DNA of 64,000 bases from Pseudoalteromonas haloplanktis ATCC 14393 (GTDB taxonomy: Bacteria > Pseudomonadota > Gammaproteobacteria > Enterobacterales > Alteromonadaceae): NCBI RefSeq assembly GCF_000238355.1, contig NZ_AHCA01000003.1, positions 328,630-392,629 of the forward strand, in the 5' to 3' direction. The notes under the pieces are model-generated. The model was given only the letters and a program-made list of their open reading frames with translations, searched no databases and had not been told where the DNA came from. The first letter of the stretch is position 1. Every line of letters begins with the position of its first letter. The position numbers were made by a program, and so were the translations under genes. This document shows positions 42,748-52,246 of the stretch, one piece after another.

Positions 42748-43527
42748 CTACGGGGAACAACCAACTAAAGTACACATTAACTCAACCATTTTTAACCATT
42801 GAAATTCAAATTGAGTCACAAAGTTACCCAGCGTTGCCCAAATAATTACTAGCCCCGCAACTAAAGTAAACGGAAAACCGATCGAAAAGATATTTAACTG
42901 TGGTGCAGCTCGGGTCATCACGCCAAACGACATATTGATCACTAACATAGCTGTTAAAGGTGCCAGTGATAACACCAGTGCCGTGGTAAACATCCAGCCA
43001 CCCCACGTTACTATGTCCCAATAGTGATCCACCGCCCACCAATTACCGTCAATCGGCAAAACCTCGAAACTGTGTACCACCATTTGAATCATCATTAAAT
43101 GGCCATTAAAAACAAAGAAGAGTAACGTTGCTAAAATTAGATAAAACTGCCCCACCGCAGGTACGCTCATACCATTGGATGGATCAACAACCGAGGCGAA
43201 ACCTAAGCCAGTTTGCATAGCAAGAATTTGACCCGCTAACACAAAAGTATTTAGCATTAGCAATGATGCAAAGCCAATTGCCACACCAATGAGCAACTGT
43301 TGAATGACCACTAGAATCATTTCAAAGGAGAATAAGTTATTAAACGTGGCAGGTGGTAACACGGGCACCACTAAAAACGTAATCACCACGGCTAATCCCA
43401 TTTTTATTCGTGTCGGCACATTTTTAGCACCTATGCCTGCCATCACCATGATCATTGAACTGATCCGTACCAGCGGCAGTAAAAAATCACTCAGCCACTG
43501 GATGATGACCGAAAAAGGGAATTCCAT
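42748..43527 (-). CDS. fliR: flagellar export protein FliR
   Basis: A membrane component of the export gate, with 259 residues and about six membrane segments. It contains the family stretches PLVRISSMIMVMAGIGAKNV and QTGLGFASVVDPSNGMSVPA. The start is ATG 43527, one base after the fliQ stop; TTG 43539 would lie inside fliQ. Confidence 0.95.
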   Translation of the reverse strand: MEFPFSVIIQWLSDFLLPLVRISSMIMVMAGIGAKNVPTRIKMGLAVVITFLVVPVLPPATFNNLFSFEMILVVIQQLLIGVAIGFASLLMLNTFVLAGQILAMQTGLGFASVVDPSNGMSVPAVGQFYLILATLLFFVFNGHLMMIQMVVHSFEVLPIDGNWWAVDHYWDIVTWGGWMFTTALVLSLAPLTAMLVINMSFGVMTRAAPQLNIFSIGFPFTLVAGLVIIWATLGNFVTQFEFQWLKMVELMCTLVGCSP

Positions 43528-43528
43528 A

Positions 43529-43798
43529 CTAGCCCGCAATCTCTGGGATGATCATGATTAGCCGTGTAAAAAAATCCATCAGCTCTTGGGTTAACCAATG
43601 GCCACCGACAATGAGCGCACTAATAGTAATTAATAAGCGCGGTAAAAAACTGAGTGTTTGTTCATTAATTGAAGTTGCGGCCTGAAACACCGCCACCACT
43701 AAGCCGACCAATAAACCAGGTACAACAATCGCGGAGACTAATTTAATCACTAAGAATAAGGCATCGCTGAGTATATCAACAAAAATTTCCGGTTCCAT
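43529..43798 (-). CDS. fliQ: flagellar export protein FliQ
   Basis: An 89-residue membrane protein with two hydrophobic segments forming a helical hairpin (LFLVIKLVSAIVVPGLLVGL, then VVAVFQAATSINEQTLSFLP). The gate is built from several copies with FliP and FliR. It is in the conserved order fliP-fliQ-fliR. Confidence 0.96.
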   Translation of the reverse strand: MEPEIFVDILSDALFLVIKLVSAIVVPGLLVGLVVAVFQAATSINEQTLSFLPRLLITISALIVGGHWLTQELMDFFTRLIMIIPEIAG

Positions 43799-43841
43799 GT
43801 TGCGCTCCTAGCCGTGTTTTACACAGTGTTGTACAGCCATA

Positions 43842-44582
43842 TCAAGTACCCAAACCAAAGCTTTTCGCTAAAGTACCCATGACTAAACTCCACCCATCAA
43901 CCAGCACAAATAGCATGATTTTAAATGGTAACGATACGATCATCGGCGATAGCATCATCATACCCATCGCCATTAATACCGATGCCACTACTAAATCAAC
44001 AATTAAAAATGGAATAAAAAACATAAAACCGATAATGAATGCGGTTTGTAATTCACTGGTCACAAAAGCTGGAATAAGCACGATGAGGGGGGTTGCTTCT
44101 GGGGAGTCTAACTGATCATAACCGGCAATTTTAGCGAATGTTTCTAAGTCCTTAATGCGTACCTGTGAAAGCATAAAGGCTTTCATGGGCTCTTTAGCAA
44201 GCTCCAGCGCTTGAACTGATGTGACCTGTTCACTCAAATACGGCTGTATCGCTTGCTCATTCACTTTTTGGTAAACCGGTGCCATGATGAAAATACTTAA
44301 AAATAATGACATACCTAATAGTATTTGGTTCGACGGTGTTTGTTGCAAACCAATGGCTTGACGTAAAATGGCCAATACCACAATGATACGGGTAAATGAG
44401 GTCATCATAATTACCGCCGCTGGAATAAAACTCAGCGCGGTCATAATAGCGAGTACTTGCAACGTCACCGAGTAATCTTGTGAACCATCGGGGTTGGTAG
44501 TAATGCTTAATGCTTCAATCCCTTCAGCATTAACTGAAGGGATAAAAACCAATGCAAACAATAGCAGCAGCCACTTAATCAT
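43842..44582 (-). CDS. fliP: flagellar export protein FliP
   Basis: A 246-residue gate protein with a cleavable signal peptide (ending at VNAEG), then the family core [20 protein letters not shown], then [20 protein letters not shown] and [20 protein letters not shown]. It follows fliO after one base. Confidence 0.97.
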   Translation of the reverse strand: MIKWLLLLFALVFIPSVNAEGIEALSITTNPDGSQDYSVTLQVLAIMTALSFIPAAVIMMTSFTRIIVVLAILRQAIGLQQTPSNQILLGMSLFLSIFIMAPVYQKVNEQAIQPYLSEQVTSVQALELAKEPMKAFMLSQVRIKDLETFAKIAGYDQLDSPEATPLIVLIPAFVTSELQTAFIIGFMFFIPFLIVDLVVASVLMAMGMMMLSPMIVSLPFKIMLFVLVDGWSLVMGTLAKSFGLGT

Positions 44583-44583
44583 A

Positions 44584-44970
44584 TTATTTGTTCTTTTTAG
44601 TATGGTTAGTTTGTGGGTTTAAAAGTTTACCAAAGCGCTCAGCAAGAGCTGGCAACTCTTTTTCGCTCAATGGAGTTTCTAATTTATGCAGGTAGTTAAT
44701 ACTGTGTGGTGTAACACCTAATAAATGCTGGCAATTATCAATTTCGATAACCATCAACCGCTCTCGCGTACTTAACGGTAAACTACGAACAACTTTGAAT
44801 TCATCCGAATTCGCTAAATTAGGGTTTAGCTTTTTAACCAAAAATGCCAGCACTACAATCAGTACTAGCACCATAATTAAAGACATCACCATTGACAATA
44901 AATCGCCCATCGGTGTCCCACTTGGGAGCGCAGCGCTGGCCGCGGTCGATAAAAACAGCCAACTGCTCAT
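44584..44970 (-). CDS. fliO: flagellar protein FliO
   Basis: A 128-residue single-span membrane protein that helps assemble the FliP ring. The membrane segment is at about 22-45 ([20 protein letters not shown]). The cytoplasmic part has the FliO marker [20 protein letters not shown], then [15 protein letters not shown]. The start overlaps the fliN stop by 4 bp. Confidence 0.93.
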   Translation of the reverse strand: MSSWLFLSTAASAALPSGTPMGDLLSMVMSLIMVLVLIVVLAFLVKKLNPNLANSDEFKVVRSLPLSTRERLMVIEIDNCQHLLGVTPHSINYLHKLETPLSEKELPALAERFGKLLNPQTNHTKKNK

Positions 44971-45365
44971 CGCAATTTTTTGATCCGTTCAACTTGGCTG
45001 ATCACGTCAGTGAGACGGATACCAAATTTGTCATTCACCACAACAACTTCACCATGCGCAATCAGTGTTCCATTGACTAATACATCCAATGGCTCACCTG
45101 CCACGCGGTCAAGTTCAACCACTGAGCCTTGATTCAGTTGCAGTAAGTTACGAATATTGATTTTTGAACGCCCAACTTCCATAGAAATCGTCACGGGGAT
45201 ATCTAAAATGGTATCGAGTTTGCGCTTTTCTTCGCCACTCATTTCATGTTTAGTATCACTTAACTCATCAAGCTCAGTTACCTTAGGAGCATCAGAGTTA
45301 TCACTTCCTTCAGCTTCAGCCAGTGCTGCTGCCCATTCGTCCATTGTATCTTGGTCATCACTCAT
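44967..45365 (-). CDS. fliN: flagellar motor switch protein FliN
   Basis: A C-ring component (132 residues). An acidic N-terminus (MDEWAAALAEAEG) precedes the SpoA/FliN domain: ILDIPVTISMEVGRSKINIR, then NLLQLNQGSVVELDRVAGEP and VNDKFGIRLTDVIS. It lies between fliM and fliO. Confidence 0.97.
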   Translation of the reverse strand: MSDDQDTMDEWAAALAEAEGSDNSDAPKVTELDELSDTKHEMSGEEKRKLDTILDIPVTISMEVGRSKINIRNLLQLNQGSVVELDRVAGEPLDVLVNGTLIAHGEVVVVNDKFGIRLTDVISQVERIKKLR

Positions 45366-45387
45366 ACTATTAAACCTTTTTATTCTT

Positions 45388-46476
45388 TTACCAGTCTAAG
45401 TCCACACCTTCCGAGAGGTGTAAATCATCTTCTAGTTCAGCTAATTCCGCATCTGAATCCAGTTTTTTACCGCCTTTAGTAAAGACATGCAGTTCTGATT
45501 TAACTGATTCAGGACGTTTAATTTTTTCACTAATTTGCAGCGCAACATTATCACGAGAACGACCCATTTTAGCTCTAAATGTTGGCAATTCTTCAACGAA
45601 TACCGTGATATGCTCAGGCATTTCAACAGGGATGATATCCCCTGCTTTTAATTCCATGATTTGCGCTAAGCTTAAATCAACTTCAAGTAATTGTGTTGAT
45701 ATTTCAACTTCCACATCCATGATTTCATCGCGTAGCGCTTTGCTCCAGCGTAGATCGGTGTCTTCGGTATCTGATTGCACACCCGCATCGAGCAACTCAC
45801 GAATAGGCTCAAGCATTGAATAAGGTAATGCGATATGAAAATCTCCACCGCCGCCATCAAGTTCAATGTGGAATGAGCTGATCACCACCACTTCGGTTGG
45901 GCTAACAATATTTGCCATGGCAGGGTTTACTTCGGAGTCAAGGTATTCAAACGACACGTCCATTACCGGTGCCCATGCTTCTTTGTAATCTTCAAAGATT
46001 ATTTTTAGTAGCATTTGCACTATACGTCGTTCGGTTGGCGTAAATTCGCGACCTTCTATTTTGGCATGATAACGACCATCACCGCCAAAAAAGTTATCAA
46101 CTAGAATAAACACTAAACGTGCTTCCATAGTGATTAGGCCTGTGCCTTTGAGCGGACGAAAACGCACCATGTTAAGGCTGGTAGGAACAAATAAAGTATG
46201 GATATATTCACCAAACTTTATCATCTGTACACCATTGATAGAGACTTCAGCAGTACGACGCATCATGTTAAACAAGCTGATGCGCATGTGCCTTGCAAAA
46301 CGTTCGTTAACAATTTCCAAGGTCGGCATACGGCCACGTACAATACGATCTTGTGAAGAGAAATCATATTGCAGCGTACTGCCCCCATCATCATCGTCTT
46401 GTAAATCCTCCTCCTCGACTTCGTCGACACCATGTAAGAGGGCATCGATTTCATCTTGGGATAATAAATCACTCAC
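45388..46476 (-). CDS. fliM: flagellar motor switch protein FliM
   Basis: A C-ring protein (362 residues) that binds CheY-P. The N-terminal CheY-binding peptide is LSQDEIDALLHG (residues 5-16), followed by an acidic stretch. The middle CheC-like domain has TAEVSINGVQMIKFGEYIHT, and the C-terminal SpoA domain binds FliN. The same DEIDALL pattern appears three times in the CheA linker of this window. Confidence 0.97.
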   Translation of the reverse strand: MSDLLSQDEIDALLHGVDEVEEEDLQDDDDGGSTLQYDFSSQDRIVRGRMPTLEIVNERFARHMRISLFNMMRRTAEVSINGVQMIKFGEYIHTLFVPTSLNMVRFRPLKGTGLITMEARLVFILVDNFFGGDGRYHAKIEGREFTPTERRIVQMLLKIIFEDYKEAWAPVMDVSFEYLDSEVNPAMANIVSPTEVVVISSFHIELDGGGGDFHIALPYSMLEPIRELLDAGVQSDTEDTDLRWSKALRDEIMDVEVEISTQLLEVDLSLAQIMELKAGDIIPVEMPEHITVFVEELPTFRAKMGRSRDNVALQISEKIKRPESVKSELHVFTKGGKKLDSDAELAELEDDLHLSEGVDLDW

Positions 46477-46485
46477 GCTGACCCC

Positions 46486-47013
46486 TTATTGCATTACAAA
46501 GCCGGTAAACAACACCCGCTCAATTACTTTACTACCTTCTACGTCCGTTAGCGCTGCTTGCACTTTATCAAGCGCGGCTACTCGCAGTGTTTCTTTCCCT
46601 TCACTCGTGCCTAGTTCATCTGCAGTCGTCGTTGAGAATACGCCAAGTAATGTGCCTTCAATCAGTGGAATATGCTTTTTGGCTATTTCTTCATTCACAT
46701 CGCCGCGTACTAATAATTGCACTTTAATTTGCACAATACGATCACGACTAGCACCAGGCACATTGAAAATAAATGGTCGTGGCATAGCAACATATAAGGC
46801 ACTCCCGATTTTTGCACTATCACCACTTGCGGTATCCTGCTCAGCAGATACAACAGACTCATCAGCAAGTGTTTCTGGTGCAGAATCAGAACCTGATAGT
46901 AAGAAAAACCACACTGCCCCAGCAATCACTAAAACGGCCACAGCAATAATGATGATCAACTTCTTTTTCTTTTTGCTACCGTCTTCAATTTCTAAATTTG
47001 CTTCTTCAGCCAT
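46486..47013 (-). CDS. fliL: flagellar basal body protein FliL
   Basis: A single-pass inner membrane protein (175 residues) associated with the stators. Its membrane segment is at about 18-37 (LIIIIAVAVLVIAGAVWFFL), and a periplasmic stomatin-like domain follows (about 80-175). AGGAA lies before the ATG. A gap of 93 bp separates it from fliK, without a clear promoter or terminator. Confidence 0.94.
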   Translation of the reverse strand: MAEEANLEIEDGSKKKKKLIIIIAVAVLVIAGAVWFFLLSGSDSAPETLADESVVSAEQDTASGDSAKIGSALYVAMPRPFIFNVPGASRDRIVQIKVQLLVRGDVNEEIAKKHIPLIEGTLLGVFSTTTADELGTSEGKETLRVAALDKVQAALTDVEGSKVIERVLFTGFVMQ

Positions 47014-47106
47014 GCCAATTTCCTTTATTCCTTGATAATAGTGATATTACGAGTGTCACTACCGACCATCAAGTTATTTATTTTTATAGTCTTATAATAG
47101 CAGGTG

Positions 47107-49506
47107 TTAGGCATAGTAATCTATTGATGATGAAGATTGTTGCCCAGTTGCTACAGTTGATTGCTGAGTGGCGCTATCCTGCTGTTCATTTTGTTGCTGA
47201 TTTGCCAGTTGACCTTGGCCGTTGTGTTGTCCATCGTCCCCCTGCTGCGCTTGACCATGACCTTGCTGAATATTACTCTCCCCAAGCTCAATCCCTTGTT
47301 GCGCTAGTAACTCACGCAATCGTGGTAATGATTGCTCAAGTGCTTCTTTGGCTTGTTGATTTTGCACAACAAAATTAATATGAGCTTGCTCAGCATCACT
47401 ACGGATACGAATTTGCATACTGCCCATTTCTGGTGGATCTAGGCGTATTTCAGCTTCTTTATTATTAATACTCAATAACGCACTTACACGCTCTTGTAAT
47501 AACTTAGCGGCATCACTTTTCACAATATTCAACGCTTGTAATACCGTGGGATCTAAATTCACTTGTTTCGTAGCTGAAGTAGGGCTTGTTTGCTGTGCAT
47601 GCATTACTTGCATATCAGCCAGTGCTTGCTGATAACTTTGCTCACTCCCGTCATATGCTGCCGTTGCTGTAAGTGCCGTTGTTAGTCCCGTAATCTGGCC
47701 AAATAGCTGATTAACACGGGTAATTGAGCTTTCTCGTAATTGGTTTTGCTCTAACTTTAGATGCTCAGTGAGCGGATCTATTTTTGGCTCACTTTTTGAT
47801 ATTCCCTGCTTAACCAATTGCACTTCACTGCCAACGTTGGTTTGTCCTATTTGCTGTTTATTATCAAACTGAACACCTGAAAAAGTACTGGCCTTAGTCG
47901 CTGTCGCTTGTGAGCTTTGCGTAGTCATCAGTTTATCACTACTTGTCGGCACCACTGTTGAGTTTGTATCAGCCAACGTATCGCCACTTATCACCGATTG
48001 CACACTCTGAGTCTGGGCTTGATTGGGCTTTGCTACTGTATTCATTTGCGCAAGTTCATCTATCACAGTATTGATCTTGGCTAGTAGCGTTCCTTTGGGT
48101 TGCTCAGTTGCTACAAACTCTTGTAACTTTTGGCTTAGCAATTGTTTTTGTTCGCTACTTAATAACGACAACTCTTTACCTAACTGAGTTAACTCAGTTA
48201 TTTCTGTAGGCGCAGTTTGTGCCAAGGCAGCAGGTTGAGTTGCAGCTGTGCTATTTAAGGTGACAAATTCCGCCAGCGTTTGTTTTAAGCTCGCAACCTT
48301 CACTGCGCTTACGCCTTGCTCTTGAATAGTTGCCACTTGTATTTGCAATTGTTGACGTTGCGCTGGGGTTAAATTGCTTAATAATGGATCGGCATTTTTC
48401 TGCACTGTCGATTTTTCACTTAACAATAACTTGGTGGTTTGATCGAGCGCCGCGCTATTCGTTGCTGTCAACTGGTCTGTGCTCTGTTCGCTAGTAGACA
48501 TCGCGCTACTAACATTGCTTAAGTGCTCTGTATTAACTGTTTGCTGCGACTTTGTATTAATTGTTTCAGCCGTCGTTAACGCGGTTTTAATTACTGTCGC
48601 ATCGGCTGGTAATTCACCGTTATTTTGCTTAGTAGCAGTGCTTTGAATTGCAACTTTCGACTCATAACTTGCCTGTGTTTTTTCACCATCAGTGTCAGCC
48701 TCTGCTACTGATGCAGAACTAGCTGGCAGAACAGATTGCAAAGTCTGCGCTTGCTGAGCCATTGGCGTATCTTTTATGGCATGCGGCATATCTTTGGTAG
48801 TCAGTGACATCTCTTTTGATGGCAGCGGCATATCTTTTGTTGCCTGTACCGCGTCTTTTAAACTCTCTTTAGAGGTTAGCGGCATGTCTTTTGTGGTCAG
48901 CGGTATATCTTTCACTAGTTGCACATCATCACCAGCGGCATTACCATTGAATTGTAATTGTTTATCAATTGCTTCAGCAATAACACTTTTTTCAGTTTGT
49001 AGCGTGGGCTTTAGTTGCTTATCAACAGACTCATCTGCGTCAAAGGGCATATCAATAATTGGCGTGACTTTATCAATGGGGCGCGGTGTTTTGATATCAA
49101 CAAGTTTATTTTCGTCAATTTCTTCTTGATAGCTACCGAATTGCGTTGTGCGTACAGAGTGAGTGGCTAAAGGGCTTTTTACGCTGGTATCCATATTATT
49201 GGCAGCTGTGATCTGTGCGAGCATAGCATCACCGGAATTTGTCGCGTCTTCTTCACTATCTATGTCTGTTGTAGGTTCAGCTTTGCTTTGTGCTACAACA
49301 GATTCATTTGACGCGGCTTCAATGTCACTTTTTGGCTCTTTCGCAGGAGTTTCAACCGCATTGTGGGCAGTTTGTAATTGGCTAAGAAAATCACCATTTT
49401 GGTTGCTTGCACTTTCTGTTGCCGCACTGCCTTTGCTGCCGTCTTTTTTGCTTAACTGAACTTCCTTATCAGCTGAGATAAACACTGAAAGATCACTAAT
49501 AGCCAT
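47107..49506 (-). CDS. fliK: flagellar hook-length control protein FliK
   Basis: A secreted molecular ruler (799 residues). The long N-terminal part is rich in Gln, Thr and Ser. The globular C-terminal domain (about 680-755) has the FliK signature EIRLDPPEMGSMQIRIRSDA, then LPRLRELLAQQGIELGESNI, followed by a Gln/Gly-rich tail. Residues 199-249 carry a degenerate seven-residue repeat (KDMPLTT). The length is well above that of the enterobacterial protein (about 400), as is common in marine species. Confidence 0.93.
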   Translation of the reverse strand: MAISDLSVFISADKEVQLSKKDGSKGSAATESASNQNGDFLSQLQTAHNAVETPAKEPKSDIEAASNESVVAQSKAEPTTDIDSEEDATNSGDAMLAQITAANNMDTSVKSPLATHSVRTTQFGSYQEEIDENKLVDIKTPRPIDKVTPIIDMPFDADESVDKQLKPTLQTEKSVIAEAIDKQLQFNGNAAGDDVQLVKDIPLTTKDMPLTSKESLKDAVQATKDMPLPSKEMSLTTKDMPHAIKDTPMAQQAQTLQSVLPASSASVAEADTDGEKTQASYESKVAIQSTATKQNNGELPADATVIKTALTTAETINTKSQQTVNTEHLSNVSSAMSTSEQSTDQLTATNSAALDQTTKLLLSEKSTVQKNADPLLSNLTPAQRQQLQIQVATIQEQGVSAVKVASLKQTLAEFVTLNSTAATQPAALAQTAPTEITELTQLGKELSLLSSEQKQLLSQKLQEFVATEQPKGTLLAKINTVIDELAQMNTVAKPNQAQTQSVQSVISGDTLADTNSTVVPTSSDKLMTTQSSQATATKASTFSGVQFDNKQQIGQTNVGSEVQLVKQGISKSEPKIDPLTEHLKLEQNQLRESSITRVNQLFGQITGLTTALTATAAYDGSEQSYQQALADMQVMHAQQTSPTSATKQVNLDPTVLQALNIVKSDAAKLLQERVSALLSINNKEAEIRLDPPEMGSMQIRIRSDAEQAHINFVVQNQQAKEALEQSLPRLRELLAQQGIELGESNIQQGHGQAQQGDDGQHNGQGQLANQQQNEQQDSATQQSTVATGQQSSSSIDYYA
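48760..48912 (-). repeat. 21-bp / seven-residue repeat inside fliK
   Basis: Residues 199-249 of FliK split into KDIPLTT, KDMPLTS, KESLKDAVQAT, KDMPLPS, KEMSLTT, KDMPHAI and KDTPMAQ: seven copies, one enlarged by four residues. The DNA units are also similar (variants of CAGCGGCATATCTTTTGT on the plus strand), so the array arose by tandem duplication. Confidence 0.85.
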
Positions 49507-49625
49507 AATTCACCTAGATTAAAAGTGGCAATTTGCCGCCGCAGTTTGCCAGAATAAATGCTTCAACTATTAAATAAGCAAGTAATATGCCTAAGCTGAC
49601 TATTGTTAATAAATTACCGAATAAA

Positions 49626-50072
49626 CTATAAAGCGCGCTGCCTTTGATAAAATTGATTTGCAGAGAATTCATCCAGCATTTTCTGTTCATTTTTCTGCGC
49701 TATCGCATTTGCTTTTAACTGTTGTTTTTCTATTAATTTTGCCACCGCTTTGGTTTTTATTTGCTGTTTCAGCCATAAGTTTTGTCGTTGCGAGACCACT
49801 TGTTTAGCGGTACTAACCGTATTCGCTTGCTGACGAATTGCCTCTTCAATTTTGCCAATAAAAGCGTGATATTGACTAAACCCAGCACTGCTTAATCCAG
49901 ACTGCCCCTTCAAATGTAATTGCTGAGTATACTCTAGCCGAAAGTTATTTAACCCCTGCAACTTTTGTTGATTAACTTGCAGATTTTGCTGCGCTTGCAA
50001 AAAGTTCATACGTAATGACTCTTCTTTGTCGCTTTCTATTTTTAGCAATAAATTCAGCTTATTATTCGCCAT
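49626..50072 (-). CDS. fliJ: flagellar export chaperone FliJ
   Basis: A coiled-coil stalk protein of the export ATPase (148 residues), almost entirely helical and rich in Gln and Lys (SDKEESLRMNFLQAQQNLQV). It shares one base with the fliI stop. The 119-bp space between it and fliK has no supported gene. Confidence 0.93.
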   Translation of the reverse strand: MANNKLNLLLKIESDKEESLRMNFLQAQQNLQVNQQKLQGLNNFRLEYTQQLHLKGQSGLSSAGFSQYHAFIGKIEEAIRQQANTVSTAKQVVSQRQNLWLKQQIKTKAVAKLIEKQQLKANAIAQKNEQKMLDEFSANQFYQRQRAL

Positions 50073-51406
50073 TATGCTTGTCCTAATAATTGCGCAAGCC
50101 CTTGCAAGCCATCGTCATAACTGATCACATCTTTCATGCCTTGTTGTAAAAAGGCATTCACCCTCGGCATCATATTTATTGCCTGATCGAGCATTTGATC
50201 AGTGCCCTTTTGGTAAGCCCCTAAAGTGATCATATCTTTATTTTGCTGAAACATTGAATACACTTGTTTTAACACTCGTGCTTGCTGCATATGAGGCTCA
50301 GATACTACTTGTGGCATGACCCGTGAAATAGACTTTTCAATATCAATAGCAGGGTAATGACCACTGTCTGCAAGCTCACGCGATAACACAATATGACCGT
50401 CTAAAATTGCTCGCGCTGCGTCAGCGATGGGATCTTGCATATCATCCCCTTCACTGAGCACAGTAAAAAATGCCGTAATAGAACCTTGCCCTTCACCACC
50501 ATTACCAGCTCGCTCCACCAGCGCAGGTAATTTAGCAAATACTGAGGGCGGGTAGCCTTTTGTTGCCGGTGGTTCGCCCACGGCTAACGCTATTTCACGT
50601 TGTGCCATGGCATAACGGGTTACTGAATCTAATAATAATAGGACGTTTAAGCCTTGATCTCGGAAATATTCTGCGATGGTCACTGCGCTTTCACAACCTT
50701 TTAAACGCATTAAAGGAGAGGCATCCGCAGGAGCGGCCACGACTACAGAACGTTTACGCCCTTCTACGCCAAGTATTTCTTCAATAAACTCTTTAACCTC
50801 TCGACCCCGCTCACCAACAAGACCAACCACGATAACATCGGCTTCTGAGCCTCGGGTCATCATGCCTAATAATACTGACTTACCTACACCGGAACCTGCA
50901 AATAACCCCATCCGTTGACCTTGACCTACGGTGATCACTGAGTTAATTGCGCGAACGCCAACATCCATAGGTTGGCTGATTGGCCGTCGAGATAATGGGT
51001 TAATGCTATTTTGTGCAAACTTTAAGTGGTGATCGGCCTTTATAGCTCCCAGTCCATCGAGAGGACGACCAAGCCCATCAACAACGCGGCCCAATAAGCT
51101 CATGCCAACAGGCAGTCCAGTGTCATTAACTTGTGGGATCACCCGCGCACCTGGTAGCACACCAGAGATATGATCGTTAGGCATTAAATACAATGTTTGA
51201 TCGTTAAAACCAACAATTTCAGCATCAACAAAACCATGCATAGTTTCAATTTTACATTGACTGCCGACTGGCGCACGCAGGCCTTTAGCTTCTAAGGTTA
51301 ACCCTACCACGCGAGTTAAAATTCCCGCAACAGCAGGGACAGGCCGATGAATATGTTGTTGATACTGTTGTAAGCGTTCACTTAATGGACGAGGTTGAGA
51401 GCTCAT
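50072..51406 (-). CDS. fliI: flagellum-specific ATPase FliI
   Basis: The export ATPase, related to the F1 beta subunit (444 residues). Walker A is [13 protein letters not shown], Walker B is [20 protein letters not shown], and [20 protein letters not shown] is the family signature. It lies between fliH and fliJ. Confidence 0.97.
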   Translation of the reverse strand: MSSQPRPLSERLQQYQQHIHRPVPAVAGILTRVVGLTLEAKGLRAPVGSQCKIETMHGFVDAEIVGFNDQTLYLMPNDHISGVLPGARVIPQVNDTGLPVGMSLLGRVVDGLGRPLDGLGAIKADHHLKFAQNSINPLSRRPISQPMDVGVRAINSVITVGQGQRMGLFAGSGVGKSVLLGMMTRGSEADVIVVGLVGERGREVKEFIEEILGVEGRKRSVVVAAPADASPLMRLKGCESAVTIAEYFRDQGLNVLLLLDSVTRYAMAQREIALAVGEPPATKGYPPSVFAKLPALVERAGNGGEGQGSITAFFTVLSEGDDMQDPIADAARAILDGHIVLSRELADSGHYPAIDIEKSISRVMPQVVSEPHMQQARVLKQVYSMFQQNKDMITLGAYQKGTDQMLDQAINMMPRVNAFLQQGMKDVISYDDGLQGLAQLLGQA

Positions 51407-51424
51407 TACTTACCAAAAATAGCG

Positions 51425-52243
51425 TTAGATACCACTACTATGCAAAAAGCTATCCAATGTTTCTTTGACGCGGGTTTTGATCGTCATATCAATCGATGAC
51501 TGTGGTGTTTTAACTTGGCAGCCACCACGCTCTAAGGTAGGCTCGGGCACCAATTGCCAGTGATTATCTGCTAAAGCAGTTTCACCATAACTGTTTTTTA
51601 CCAATTCAATATCATCAGGATGTAAATGAATGCGCACACTTTGCTGTTCATTAGCTAAGACATCTATGCACTGCTTTAGGCTCTGTAAAACGATCTCTGG
51701 TGAGGTTTTTATTTCTTGATAAACAAGTGCTTCCGTTAGCATTACGGTCAATTGGACCAGTTGCTTTTCAGCATCTTCATCTACTTTTGCCAATGGTGCA
51801 GATAAACTATCTAATAGGCTTTTTAAACCGGTTAGTTGTTCTTCTATAAGTGGTTTTACATCTTCTTGACCTTGCGCTTTGCCAAGCTCAACGCCTTCTT
51901 TATAGCCAGCTTCTTTGCCTTCACCGACACCTTTTTCGAAGCCATCAATGTAACCTTGTTCATGGCCTTGCTTTAAACCTTCTTCATAAGCATCTTGGCG
52001 AATGCGTTCCAATTCCGCCATCGTCAATGCCGGTAACTCGGGCTCTTCCGGTTCTTGCTGCTGTTCATCTTCTTGAACTTCTTTGCGATAAAGATCAGCC
52101 AAAGGCGTGCCAAATGCAGTAGAGCGCCCTGCTAGTTTGCGGGTATCTTGAGTCACATCAGGTATTGGCCAGTTTTCTAATAACTCATCGACCGCTTCAC
52201 TAGCATGTAAGGGGCGGCCTTGGAATTGAGTAGGTTTTGTCAT
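51425..52243 (-). CDS. fliH: flagellar assembly protein FliH
   Basis: Regulator and anchor of FliI (272 residues). A variable acidic N-terminus precedes an unbroken run of ten glycines at every fourth position (89, 93, 97 and so on to 125), a GxxxG helix. The C-terminal domain (about 150-265) resembles the delta subunit of F-type ATPases. It lies between fliG and fliI. Confidence 0.95.
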   Translation of the reverse strand: MTKPTQFQGRPLHASEAVDELLENWPIPDVTQDTRKLAGRSTAFGTPLADLYRKEVQEDEQQQEPEEPELPALTMAELERIRQDAYEEGLKQGHEQGYIDGFEKGVGEGKEAGYKEGVELGKAQGQEDVKPLIEEQLTGLKSLLDSLSAPLAKVDEDAEKQLVQLTVMLTEALVYQEIKTSPEIVLQSLKQCIDVLANEQQSVRIHLHPDDIELVKNSYGETALADNHWQLVPEPTLERGGCQVKTPQSSIDMTIKTRVKETLDSFLHSSGI

Positions 52244-52246
52244 GGT

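Noticed and set aside
46130..47035. Plus-strand open frame of 301 codons opposite fliM and fliL
   Set aside because: Both sense genes are certain and their frames explain the sequence; the antisense product is low-complexity with no family resemblance.
49507..49625. Possible sigma-54 promoter or terminator between fliJ and fliK
   Set aside because: GC and CC pairs do not have the required 12-base spacing, and the hairpin (TGGCAA/TTGCCA) is short with no T tract.
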